Positions 9,492 through 17,763 are shown, counted from the stretch's first letter. The stretch: DNA of 64,000 nucleotides from Burkholderia contaminans (GCF_029633825.1 NZ_CP090640.1:2418001-2482000); one strand, 5' to 3'. Numbers and translations are program-made. The notes: generated by a model not told the origin, from the letters alone.

Positions 9492-9559
9492 CGCGTCCGT
9501 CGGCCGGGACCGAGCCGGTGTGTGGCGAAGGGGAGGGGCCGGGCGGCGCACCGGCGGAC

Positions 9560-10279
9560 TCAGCCCGGCGGCTCCACCGCGACGACCGCGCTGGCCGGCT
9601 GCGAATTGACGGCTGCCCGCACCGTGACCTTGCCGCCGAGCGTGACGCCGGCCGGCAGCGGCACGCTCCACTGGCCCGTGCGGCCCGCGAGTGCATAGCC
9701 GAGCAGGCCGCGCGTGAGCGGGTACGTGTGACCGTCGCCGGTCACGAGTTCGACGGACGCCAGTTGCGCGCGCCGCGTGCCGCCGTTGCGCACCCGCAGC
9801 ACCCAGCCGCCGTTGTTGCGCAGCAGCGCCCAGTCGAGCTGCGGCGCGCCGTCGGCGGCAGGCTCGACGAACACCGGAATCGAATAGCGCAGCCGGATCG
9901 ACACGCCGTTGGCCGGTGTTTCGCCCGGCGGCGGCAATTCGTCGATCAGCAGCCGGTAGGCCTGCTCGGTGCCGGATGGCACGCGCGACGCGCGCACCAC
10001 GCGAATCAGTTGCTCGGACTGGGTGCCGACCTCGATCAGCGGCGGGCTGGCCAGCAGATCCTGCGTGGGCGTCAGCGTGTCCTGGCCATCGGCCTGGTTC
10101 CAGAGGAACACGCGCACCTGTCCGTACACCGGGCGTTCGCCCGGATTGCGCAGGGTGATCCCGCTGGCCGTGTCGTCGGCGCCGAACTCGATCGTGACGG
10201 GGGAAATCTGCAGCGACGCGGCGTGCGCGGCGCCGGCCGCGCACAGCAGCGCGACGAGCGTTCGACGGAATGCAGTCAT
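9560..10279 (-). CDS. Periplasmic pilus chaperone (PapD fold, CsuC-like)
   Basis: 239 residues with a clear signal peptide (MTAFRRTLVALLCAAGAAHA) and two immunoglobulin-like domains. Domain 1 (about residues 22-140) has the conserved pairing IRLRYSIPVFV, the G1-type strand used for donor-strand complementation of pilins, and the LLASPPLIEV loop typical of archaic/sigma chaperones. Starts 15 bp after the pilin gene and ends just before the usher, so it belongs to the same transcript. Confidence 0.9.
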   Translation of the reverse strand: MTAFRRTLVALLCAAGAAHAASLQISPVTIEFGADDTASGITLRNPGERPVYGQVRVFLWNQADGQDTLTPTQDLLASPPLIEVGTQSEQLIRVVRASRVPSGTEQAYRLLIDELPPPGETPANGVSIRLRYSIPVFVEPAADGAPQLDWALLRNNGGWVLRVRNGGTRRAQLASVELVTGDGHTYPLTRGLLGYALAGRTGQWSVPLPAGVTLGGKVTVRAAVNSQPASAVVAVEPPG

Positions 10280-10294
10280 GCGATGCGGCGCCGG

Positions 10295-10819
10295 TCAGAA
10301 GTAGACGGTTGCGGTGACGGTCGTCTGATAGGTGTCCGGTTTCGGCGTCGCCTGCGCGGGCACCTGGCCGTAGACGGTAATTGACTGTGCCGCGCCCGTG
10401 CCGGTGCCGGCCACGGTGTTCGTGCCTTGCGTGTTGCCCCAGATCGTCGTGCGCCCGGCGTCCTGGTAGAGCTGGAAGTCGACGGTCGTCGTCGTGTTGC
10501 CGGTCGCCGTGCCGGCCATCAGGCGGCTCGCGACGGTCGAACCGGTGACCGTGCCGGCGTCGAGGCCGACGTTGTACGGCGTCGTATTGGTGCAGGTGAC
10601 ACTGACGGTCGTCTGCTGGTTGATCGCGGTGGCCAGCACCCCGTTGGTGCCGAACGCGAGCGGGTTCGCGGCGATCGTGCAGTTCGGCTGCAGCGTCAGC
10701 GTGACGGTGAAGGTGGCGGTCGCGGTGCCGTTCGAATAGGTGGCTGCGTCGGCGGCGGGTGTCGACAGGCCGATTGACAGCGCGAGCGACAATGTCATGG
10801 AAGCGATGGCGACTTTCAC
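10295..10819 (-). CDS. SCPU-domain major pilin of a Csu-like pilus
   Basis: 174 residues: a signal peptide ending near AADAATY, then one SCPU domain with paired cysteines (LQPNCTIA and VTCTNTTPYNVGLDAG), the YQDAGRTTIWGNTQG segment and the terminal strand TTVTATVYF. The GTG at 10819 is preceded by GAGGGATCA. First gene of the pilus operon and the only single-domain complete SCPU subunit, so it is the likely shaft pilin. Archaic pili of this type support attachment and biofilm growth in other bacteria; that role here is inferred. Confidence 0.88.
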   Translation of the reverse strand: MKVAIASMTLSLALSIGLSTPAADAATYSNGTATATFTVTLTLQPNCTIAANPLAFGTNGVLATAINQQTTVSVTCTNTTPYNVGLDAGTVTGSTVASRLMAGTATGNTTTTVDFQLYQDAGRTTIWGNTQGTNTVAGTGTGAAQSITVYGQVPAQATPKPDTYQTTVTATVYF

Positions 10820-11287
10820 ACTGATCCCTCATCGATCGATTTTTCGTTGGATTTATGCCGCGCTTGATCGTGCTGCTTTTTCGCAAATCCTGATACGAAT
10901 CGGCAATTCTTTCAATCTTTAAATTCACTCTGTTTCATTTTGTTACATTTAATGGGGCTATTGATTGAATAAAGGTCGGGAGTATTTCGTTTTTCGATTT
11001 TTCGTGTGGGATTCGCATATATCATTACCTTGCTTCGCAGCAAAAGCGGGTAATTCATGCGGGGTTCGAGACTGTTTGGCGGGCCGATTGGGGGGGCGAG
11101 CCGGTCGGTGGTGAATGGGGTAAGTAATGTGCTGGATGCGGTGAAGAAGAAATGAAAGTGAGTCATGCGAATGAATTGAGTCGTATTCCACTCTGCAAAT
11201 GTATTGAATCGGGGGGGCTGAAAGATTGGAGAAGATTCAGGATATTTTCCGATTGATGCGCGCTGGATCGGAATGGACCGTGGAAAG
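10820..11287. other. AT-richer intergenic region upstream of the pilus operon
   Basis: Visibly lower GC than the genes on both sides (runs such as TTTAAATTCACTCTGTTTCATTT near 10918). It must hold the pilus operon promoter on the minus strand, but no single -35/-10 pair stands out. Contains the short open frame listed at 11057. Confidence 0.4.
11057..11155 (+). CDS. Candidate 32-residue amphipathic cationic peptide
   Basis: ATG at 11057, stop TGA at 11153-11155. The second half, SRSVVNGVSNVLDAVKKK, places V/V/V/V/L/V on an i, i+3, i+4 pattern and ends in three lysines, so it would form a cationic amphipathic helix. The first half is Gly-rich (LFGGPIGGA). The upstream GCGGG is only a modest ribosome site and a TATCAT at 11020 is a possible -10. 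The frame lies in the AT-richer gap. It may be chance; no family is recognised. Confidence 0.25.
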   Translation: MRGSRLFGGPIGGASRSVVNGVSNVLDAVKKK

Positions 11288-11313
11288 CGAAAACGGCCGC
11301 ATTGAGCGGCCGT
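11288..11313 (-). terminator. Rho-independent terminator of the MFS gene
   Basis: Perfect 8-bp stem ACGGCCGC / GCGGCCGT (11293-11300 and 11306-11313) with a 5-nt loop; read on the minus strand it is followed by TTTTC. It lies 60 bp beyond the stop of the minus-strand MFS gene. Confidence 0.75.
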
Positions 11314-11373
11314 GACCATGCGTCGGTACGGATTGGCGGTCCGGCATGCATGCCGGTGCGCGACGTGTCGCGA

Positions 11374-12579
11374 TTACGAATTCGCGGCGGCCGGTGCGCG
11401 GCGCTGCTGCGCGATCTGCAGGAAGACCAGTGCGAGCCCGGCCGCGGCAATCAGCCCGCCGACGAGCGGCACGGCCGCATAACCGAAGCCCGCCGACAGC
11501 GCCGCGCCGCCGGCGGCCGCGCCGAGCGCGTTGCCGAGGTTGAACGCGCCGATGTTGACGGCCGACGCGAGGCCCGGCGCTTCATGGGCCGCCCGCATCA
11601 CGCGCATCTGCAGCGGCGGCACGACCGCGAACGTGGCGATACCCCACACGAGCAGCGTGACGGCGGCGCCGGCATGCGTGCGGGCGAGCACCGGGAACGC
11701 GGCCATCGTGGCGATCAGCAACAGCAGGAAACCGATCAGCGTGCCGTCGAGCGAGCGGTCGGCGAGGCGCCCGCCCGCGATGTTGCCGATCGAGAAGCCG
11801 ACGCCGATCAGCACCAGCATCGCGGTCACGAAGCCGGGTGTCGCACCGGTCACGTGTTCGAGCGTCGGCGCGACATACGTATAGAGCGTAAACATCGCGC
11901 CGGCGCCGAGCACGGTCGTCCCGAGCGCGCCGAGCACGACGGGGCGCGTCAGTACCGAGAGTTCCGCACGCAGGTCGGGCATCGTGCCGGCTTCGCCCTT
12001 CGGCAGCGCGGCGAACAGCCCGGCGATCGCAACCAGGCCGAGGCCCGCGGTCGCCGCGAACGACATGCGCCAGCCGATGATCTGGCCGAGCCAGGTCGCG
12101 GCCGGCACGCCGCCGACGTTCGCGATCGTGAGACCCATGAACATCGTCGCGACCGCGCTGGCCTGCTTTTCGCGCGGCACGAGGTTGGCCGCGACCACCG
12201 AGCCCAGTCCGAAGAAGGCGCCGTGGTTGAGGCTCGTCACGAGGCGGGCGAGCAGCAGCGTCGTGTAGTCCGGCGCGAACGCCGACAGCAGGTTGCCGAT
12301 CGTGAAGATCGACATCAGCGCGATCAGTGCCGAACGGCGCGACCAGCGCGCGAGCAGCAGCGTCATCAGCGGCGCGCCGATCATCACGCCGATCGCATAC
12401 GCGCTGATCAGCATGCCGGCCTGCGGAATCGACACGTGCACGCCGTCGGCGATCACGGGCAGCAGGCCCATCGGCGAAAACTCGGTCGTGCCGATGCCGA
12501 ACGCACCGGCGGCCAGTGCCAGCAGCGGCAGTGCGGCGCTGCCGCCGGGGCGGGAAGGAGAGGAAGTCGTGGAGTTCAC
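11374..12579 (-). CDS. MFS exporter, DHA1 / AraJ-like family
   Basis: 401-residue inner-membrane proton-coupled efflux protein with 12 predicted membrane segments. It opens with the AraJ-type LALAAGAFGIGTTEFSPMGLLPVIA and has motif A as ARWSRRSAL and the TM5 motif GLTIANVGGVPAATWLG. The start is a GTG with AGGAGC 8 nt upstream. Monocistronic by context: gene-free on both sides and followed by its own terminator. Homologues export sugars, arabinose-like compounds or drugs; the substrate here is not known. Confidence 0.9.
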   Translation of the reverse strand: MNSTTSSPSRPGGSAALPLLALAAGAFGIGTTEFSPMGLLPVIADGVHVSIPQAGMLISAYAIGVMIGAPLMTLLLARWSRRSALIALMSIFTIGNLLSAFAPDYTTLLLARLVTSLNHGAFFGLGSVVAANLVPREKQASAVATMFMGLTIANVGGVPAATWLGQIIGWRMSFAATAGLGLVAIAGLFAALPKGEAGTMPDLRAELSVLTRPVVLGALGTTVLGAGAMFTLYTYVAPTLEHVTGATPGFVTAMLVLIGVGFSIGNIAGGRLADRSLDGTLIGFLLLLIATMAAFPVLARTHAGAAVTLLVWGIATFAVVPPLQMRVMRAAHEAPGLASAVNIGAFNLGNALGAAAGGAALSAGFGYAAVPLVGGLIAAAGLALVFLQIAQQRRAPAAANS

Positions 12580-12988
12580 GCGATGGGCTCCTGTAGTCGA
12601 GGGATAACGACCGGCACGGGGCCGTTGAGGACAGGACGAAGTGTGCCTGCATGACTTTTGCGGAAAAAGCCATGTGCGGACGAAATTATCTTGATTTCAT
12701 GTCAACAATGCAGCGGGCGCTTGGAGCCGGTGGCGGAGCGGGTGAAAGCGATGTTCTTGTGAAAGATTTTCGTAAAGATCGGCGGGCGGCTTCAGGCCCG
12801 GCGATCGCGATCCATCGACGCTCCGACGCGGACTGACGGTCGCTCCCGCCGGATGAACCGGAAGCCGTCCACAGACTGCCCGGCGACGGGTGGCCGCGCA
12901 GATCGGACGGGCCGTTCAGGCGGCTGGCATCACGCCTGGCGAATCTCGCATCATCACCGCAAACTCTTTGCCCACAAGGATCGCGGGC
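12580..12988. other. Intergenic region between MFS exporter and small-RNA candidate
   Basis: About 410 bp without a convincing gene. The minus strand near 12687-12707 carries TTGACA and GATAAT-like words upstream of the exporter, but they are too closely spaced (9 nt) to be one standard promoter. Nothing else is recognisable. Confidence 0.4.
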
Positions 12989-13063
12989 AAAAAAAGCCCC
13001 GATCACAGGGGGACCGTGACCGGGGCGGAAATGCATCCTCTCTTTGGCACGAGGGTTGGATGC
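12989..13063 (-). ncRNA. Candidate small RNA with 5' stem-loop and intrinsic terminator
   Basis: Read on the minus strand from about 13063: a 6-bp stem GCATCC/GGATGC around a 19-nt loop that contains ACCCTC, a short ATTTCC linker, then an 11-bp stem GCCCCGGTCAC / GTGATCGGGGC (one G-U pair, 9-nt loop) followed by seven U residues at 12995-12989. A -10 box TATACT (13070-13075) sits at the right distance to start the RNA exactly at the first stem. The -35 is weak (TTCGAA). No open frame fits. The CU-rich loop could pair with Shine-Dalgarno sequences. It lies 250 bp downstream of a LysR gene, same strand, with its own promoter. Confidence 0.6.
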
Positions 13064-13069
13064 GCGCGC

Positions 13070-13075
13070 AGTATA
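13070..13075 (-). promoter_or_regulatory. -10 element of the small-RNA candidate
   Basis: TATACT on the minus strand, 6 nt before the predicted RNA start. The matching -35 region (13092-13097, TTCGAA) matches the sigma70 consensus at only about half the positions. Confidence 0.45.
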
Positions 13076-13314
13076 TTTCGAGCCATGACGATTCGAATCG
13101 ACGTTAAACGGCTGTTTTTGGTGCCAATTTAAAAACACCGGTGCGATGGCGTCGCGCGTTATCATTTTGAAAGAATTTGCGCAAAAATGATGCGGTTGTT
13201 TAGCGTGTTTCGACAGCCGAAGCGACGGTTGGATGAAAGGGGATTCCGCCGGCATTCGGCACCGCGAATCGGGGCGCTCGAGTGCCGGGCGAGGTCGCCG
13301 CATCTGCCGCATGT

Positions 13315-14235
13315 TCAGCCCGCTCGGCCCGCGTCGCCGGTCGCATCGCGCACGGCCTCGAGAAACCGCGCGACGACGGGCGACGGTGGCACGGCCGCAC
13401 CGTCGAACACGAACTCGATGTCGAAGCGGCTCGCGAGTTCGTCGAGCGCGATGAGCCGGACCGTGTGCGGGCAGGTCGGCGACGCGCTTTCCGGCACGAA
13501 TGCACAGCCCATCCCGGCCGCAACGAGGCCGATCAATGTCGGAATGTCGCTGCCGACCTGCGCGATGCGCGGCGTGAAGCCGGCCTGCTGGCACTGCGCC
13601 ATCAGGAACCGGTGGTGCGCGGCGGAGCGCTGCGCGTCGAACCAGACGAACGGCTCGTTCGCGACGTCGGCCAGCGTGCGCGGCGCGGTGAAGCGCCCGC
13701 CCGGCGGCGCGGGCATCGCGAGCACGAAGCGGTCGCTGAGCAGCCGCACGCCCGACAGGTGCGGCGCCTCGTCCCGGCGCCACGCCATGATCCCGCCGTC
13801 GAGCTGGCCGCGCATCAGCGCGTTCGCCTGCTCGGCCGACAGCATCGGCGCGATCGACAGCTTCACGTCCGGGCATGCGTCGCGAAACGCCTTGAGGACG
13901 GTTCCGACGACGGGCAGCGGCAGGCAGTTCGGCAACGCACCGAGCCGCAGTTCGCCCAGCTGCCCGGCCGCGCTGCGCAGTGCGCGCTCACGGCTGTCCT
14001 GCAGCGTCGCGAGCAGGCCGGTCGCGTCCTGCAGGAAACTGGCGCCGGCCGCCGTGAGCGTGACGCCCGTTGCGCGGCGCACCAGCAGCGGCGTGCCGAT
14101 CGCGTCCTCGAGTTCGCGGATCTGTCGCGAGAGCGCGGGCTGGACGATGCCGGCCGCGCGGGCGCCGGCCATTACGCTGCCGGCTTGCGCGACGGCCACG
14201 AAGTAGCGCAGGTGACGAAATTCGATCTGGCGCAT
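13315..14235 (-). CDS. LysR-family transcriptional regulator
   Basis: 306 residues: N-terminal helix-turn-helix (MRQIEFRHLRYFVAVAQAGS, then ARAAGIVQPALSRQIRELE) and a full effector-binding domain, including the LVAAGMGCAFVPES loop. The ATG at 14235 was chosen because the family begins within a few residues of FRHLRYF; an ATG 21 bp upstream is possible. It is divergent from the serine/threonine dehydratase at 14392 with a 156-bp shared gap, and so is its most likely regulator. Confidence 0.88.
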   Translation of the reverse strand: MRQIEFRHLRYFVAVAQAGSVMAGARAAGIVQPALSRQIRELEDAIGTPLLVRRATGVTLTAAGASFLQDATGLLATLQDSRERALRSAAGQLGELRLGALPNCLPLPVVGTVLKAFRDACPDVKLSIAPMLSAEQANALMRGQLDGGIMAWRRDEAPHLSGVRLLSDRFVLAMPAPPGGRFTAPRTLADVANEPFVWFDAQRSAAHHRFLMAQCQQAGFTPRIAQVGSDIPTLIGLVAAGMGCAFVPESASPTCPHTVRLIALDELASRFDIEFVFDGAAVPPSPVVARFLEAVRDATGDAGRAG

Positions 14236-14391
14236 GCGGCATCCATTCAGGTTCATCGATATACCTGTGGAGCATAGCAAACGCCATTCGATGGTATTGG
14301 AAAGCATGGGTGGCGTGCCGTACGATGACCGTCACTGCCGCTCGCCGTTGCACGTCGCGTGCGTTCTCTCCGTTCCCATTGGTCCTGCCCC

Positions 14392-15312
14392 ATGCCGATT
14401 CATATCCCGACCCCTTATATCCGCTCGCAAATCGCATCCCGCCGGTTCGGCAGGACCGTCCGGCTGAAGCTCGATGCGCTGCAGCCGTCGGGCTCGTTCA
14501 AGTTGCGCGGCATCGGCGCAGTCTGCGAAGCGCGGCATGCGGCCGGCGCGCGGCGCTTCGTGTCGTCGTCGGGCGGCAACGCGGGCATCGCGGTCGCGTA
14601 TTGCGGCCGCGAACTCGGTGTGCCGGTGCTCGTCGTGGTACCGGAGAGCGCATCGGCCCGTGCGCGCGAGCTGATCCGCGTCGAGGGCGCCGAGCTCGTC
14701 GTGCACGGTGCGAGCTGGGCCGAGGCGAACGCGTTCGCGCAGTCGGCGCTCGGCGAGCACGATGCGTTCGTGCATCCGTTCGACGATCGCATGCTGTGGC
14801 AGGGCCACGCGACGATGATCGACGAGATGGCGGCGGCCGGCCCGAAGCCCGACGCGATCGTGCTCGCGGTTGGCGGAGGCGGGTTGCTGTGCGGCGTGCT
14901 CGAAGGGCTGGCGCGCAACGGCTGGCACGACGTGCCGGTGGTCACGGCCGAAACGGAAGGCGCCGACTGCTATGCGCGCTCGCTCGCGCAGGGGCAGGTG
15001 GTCGAATTGCCGGCGATCACGAGCATCGCGACGTCGCTCGGCGCGAAGCGTCCGTGCGACGCGGCGGTCGAATGGGCCGCACGACACGAGATTCACCCGG
15101 TTGTCGTGTCCGATGCCGATGCGGTGGCTGCGTCACTGCGATTCCTCGACGAGCACCGGATCGTCGTCGAGCCCGCGTGCGGTGCCGCGCTGGCCGTGCT
15201 CGAGCGGCCGGTGCCCGTGCTCGCGTCGGCGAAGGATGTCGCCGTGATCGTCTGCGGCGGCGTGACGGCGACCGTCGAGCAGATGCAGACGCTGCGCGCG
15301 ACGTTGCGGTAG
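14392..15312 (+). CDS. PLP-dependent L-serine/L-threonine dehydratase, SDS-like
   Basis: 306 residues of fold type II PLP enzymes. The cofactor lysine is Lys37 in QPSGSFKLRG; the substrate loop is SSSGGNAG; the phosphate-binding Gly loop is AVGGGG. It resembles the eukaryotic-type catabolic serine dehydratase group (opening HIPTPYIRS) rather than biosynthetic IlvA, since there is no C-terminal ACT regulatory domain. It would deaminate L-serine or L-threonine to pyruvate or 2-oxobutyrate. A piece of a related C-terminus is repeated just downstream (15371-15414). Confidence 0.9.
   Translation: MPIHIPTPYIRSQIASRRFGRTVRLKLDALQPSGSFKLRGIGAVCEARHAAGARRFVSSSGGNAGIAVAYCGRELGVPVLVVVPESASARARELIRVEGAELVVHGASWAEANAFAQSALGEHDAFVHPFDDRMLWQGHATMIDEMAAAGPKPDAIVLAVGGGGLLCGVLEGLARNGWHDVPVVTAETEGADCYARSLAQGQVVELPAITSIATSLGAKRPCDAAVEWAARHEIHPVVVSDADAVAASLRFLDEHRIVVEPACGAALAVLERPVPVLASAKDVAVIVCGGVTATVEQMQTLRATLR
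15235..15278 (+). repeat. Repeat copy 1: within the 3' end of the dehydratase gene
   Basis: 44 nt encoding DVAVIVCGGVTATV, matched by a second copy at 15371-15414 with 41 of 44 identical bases. Confidence 0.8.
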
Positions 15313-15370
15313 GCGGGGCGGCCGGCGCTGGCCGGTTTGTCGTGGGATGGCCGGATGGCGGTCGACGACG

Positions 15371-15414
15371 GATGTCACCGTGATCGCCTGCGGTGGCGTG
15401 ACGGCGACCGTCGA
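15371..15414 (+). repeat. Repeat copy 2: orphan fragment of a dehydratase 3' end
   Basis: 44 nt, three transitions away from 15235-15278, encoding DVTVIACGGVTATV in an otherwise unreadable stretch. The differences include two amino-acid changes, so this could be a remnant of a tandem gene copy or a short segmental duplication. The rest of 15313-15587 has no gene. Confidence 0.75.
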
Positions 15415-15587
15415 TCCCGGCGAACGTCGACATCGATCGTGTGTGTCCGTCGCGAAGCATCGAAGCAATTCAGCGACCCGGCGGGTAGGCCGCCGGCGGC
15501 GCAGCATTTCCGTGATGAATGAAAGGGAAGGATGCGTATCGTCGCGCGGCGCCGGATGCGGCCGCGCGCGACGATACGGACGGCCGG

Positions 15588-16702
15588 TCAGTGTGCGGCC
15601 GGTGCGCTCGCGCCGGACGGTGCGGACGATGCGACGGGATTGGCGGCAGCGGGCGCAGGCGATGCACTTGCCGGAATCGATGCCGATGCCGATACGGGGA
15701 CCGAAGCGGTGGGTGCGGGCGCAGGCGCGACCGGTGCCGGTGTTGCAGCCGCCGGTGCCGATACCACAGGCGTCGATGCTGCCGCGGCAGGTGACGATGC
15801 CGGGCCGGAGGCGGAAGCCGGCACGGGGGCTGAAGCCGGCGTGGATGCCGGTGCGGGCGTCGACGACGCGGCTGCCGCAGGCGCCGCACCCGAAGCCGAT
15901 ACCGACCCCGAACCCGACGCTGCCACCGGCGCGGCAGCCCGCATCGCCGCCGGCGCGACCACGGCCGACGCGGCGGCCGGCACCGCGTTTGCCCCGACTC
16001 GGGCGCGACCGCCGGCAACGAAAGCGGCACTGGCGCCGCGGGCGGCGTCGGCACGACCGGGGTCGTCATCTTCATCGGCTCGCCCTGCGGCGTCGGCGCG
16101 GGTTCGGGCAGCGGCGTGACGGGCTCCTTCTCGGCGGCCTTGACGGTCGCACGGTCGCGGCGGGCCGGGTCGATCTTCAGGAAATGCTCGACGAGATTGA
16201 AGAAGCGCTCATAGAACACGCCGGCGGGAATCGTCTCGCTGGCGGTCTTGACGAGTGCGTCATCGCTCGACCCGATCGGCAGCGACAGCGAGCCGAACAC
16301 GCTCAAGCCCACGCTGGCCGACGTATTCGACTTCTTCAGCGTGTAGCGATCCTGCACCGCATTCACGTACGCGATGCTCGACGAGCCGTCCGCGTTCGCG
16401 TCCGCGCACACGACATGAAACTCGATCACGACGTGCATGTCGTTGTTAGGCTGGAAATTCTTGCTGCCGTCGACCGCATCGCTGCGCGACGACGACACCA
16501 CATAGCCCTGGCTCAGCAGCGCGCGCCGCGCGGCCTCGCAGGCTGCGTCGGATTTCGAGTGGAACGTATGCGCGTACGGGCTGCTGGTCGCGTCGAACTG
16601 TTCCTGCTGGTAGATCGGCTTGGGCGGCGACGAGCACGCCGCCAGCACGGTCGCGGCCGCGAGCGCGCACGAAACGGAAAACAGGCGAAATCGGTTGTGC
16701 AT
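15588..16702 (-). CDS. DUF2242-family lipoprotein with Ala/Pro-rich tail; apparent one-base frameshift
   Basis: An outer-membrane-type lipoprotein: signal peptide with lipobox VLAAC, then the DUF2242 domain ([59 protein letters not shown]). After residue about 234 the frame turns to Arg-rich nonsense running to 15470, while the neighbouring frame continues with a clean low-complexity Ala/Pro/Ser tail (ANAVPAAASAVVAPAA...) to a TGA at 15588. Adding one G to the GGGG run near 15997 joins the two (..PESG-ANAVP..). Either an assembly error or a recent disruption. Molecular role unknown. Confidence 0.75.
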
Positions 16703-16817
16703 GGCGTCTTTCAGAAGGCTTGGCGAGAGCTCGCGCAACGGCGGTGCCTGGATGAAGCGCGCGGCAATCTCGTAAGGCCGGGGCGCCATTATAGTTTCGT
16801 TTGATGTCGCGCTCGCT

Positions 16818-17711
16818 TCAGTCGGCCGGTGCGCGGCGTGCGGCGGCCAGCAATTGCGACGTCAGCGGATGGTGTTCGCCGCGTCGCGAGCGGATCGCGT
16901 GGATCTCCTCGGTCACGTCGCCCGCCCGCCCGAGCCGCCGCAACCCGCGCAGCAGCGACGCATCGTTTGCGCCGAGTTCGCTCAGCGGGAACACGCCGAG
17001 GCCGCGCGCCGCGAACACGGCCATCAGTGCGCTGTCCTCGAATTCCCCCGCCACGCGCGGCACGATCCGTTCACCCTCCAGCCACCGGTCGAGGCGCGCG
17101 CGCAGCGCCGAATGCGCGGTCGGCAACAGCACGGGCAGGTCGGCCAGGCACAGCGGAAAGTGCTGCCGCGCGGCCGGCGTGACGAGCGATGCGGGGCCAT
17201 ACCAGTCGACCGGCGACGCGACGAGCCGCTCGCTCGTCACGCGCAGGTTCGAACCGGACGGCGCGCCTTGGCCGGCCAGCACCAGATCGAGATGATGCAG
17301 CGCCAGCTCCGCGAGCAGCGCATCGTGCTCGCCTTCGTGGCACAGCAGCCGCAACGTGGGGGTATCCAGCACGGGTGCGAGGATTGCGTGCGCGGCGAGC
17401 TTGGAAATGCCGTCCGCGAGGCCGACCGCGAGCCGCACGGTCGGCTGGCTGGCCGCCGCGCGTACTTCGTCGGGAATCAGCCGCCCCATCTCGAAGATCG
17501 CCTCCGCGCGCGCAAACGCGGCCTGGCCGGCGTCGGTCATCGTGACGCCGCGCCCGGCCGGGCGCAGCAACTGGTGCCCGAGCGCTTTTTCGAGCTCGCG
17601 TACCTGCGCGCTGATGGTCTGCACGGCCATGTCGAGCCGCGCGGCCGCGCGCGCGAAGCCGCCTTCCTTCACGACGACCCAGAAATAGTACAGGTGGCGA
17701 AAATTCAGCAT
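16818..17711 (-). CDS. LysR-family regulator, NhaR-like
   Basis: 297 residues opening with MLNFRHLYYFWVVVKEGGFARAAARLDMAVQTISAQVRELE, a helix-turn-helix distinctive of the NhaR subgroup, followed by QLLRPAGRGVTMTDAG and a typical effector domain. In enterobacteria NhaR responds to sodium and activates nhaA. The start at 17711 matches family length. It is divergent from the TerC gene with a 108-bp gap containing two small inverted repeats, so it may control that membrane protein. No nhaA is nearby; sodium sensing is therefore only a family-level guess. Confidence 0.87.
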   Translation of the reverse strand: MLNFRHLYYFWVVVKEGGFARAAARLDMAVQTISAQVRELEKALGHQLLRPAGRGVTMTDAGQAAFARAEAIFEMGRLIPDEVRAAASQPTVRLAVGLADGISKLAAHAILAPVLDTPTLRLLCHEGEHDALLAELALHHLDLVLAGQGAPSGSNLRVTSERLVASPVDWYGPASLVTPAARQHFPLCLADLPVLLPTAHSALRARLDRWLEGERIVPRVAGEFEDSALMAVFAARGLGVFPLSELGANDASLLRGLRRLGRAGDVTEEIHAIRSRRGEHHPLTSQLLAAARRAPAD

Positions 17712-17722
17712 CGGATCGTGAT

Positions 17723-17763
17723 TTCGGAAAAACCGAACCAAAAATCAGATTCTCTCTGATTTT
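17723..17763. promoter_or_regulatory. Two inverted repeats in the nhaR-like/terC divergent region
   Basis: TTCGG-5 nt-CCGAA (17723-17737) and a perfect 9-bp repeat AAAATCAGA-5 nt-TCTGATTTT (17741-17763). They fill the centre of the 108-bp gap and are candidate operators; the second could also act as a weak hairpin. Confidence 0.45.

Noticed and set aside
13161..13191. Inverted repeat ATCATTTT / AAAATGAT downstream of the LysR gene
   Set aside because: Stem is AT-only with a 15-nt loop and no T-run in the minus direction; not convincing as a terminator, and its role is unclear.
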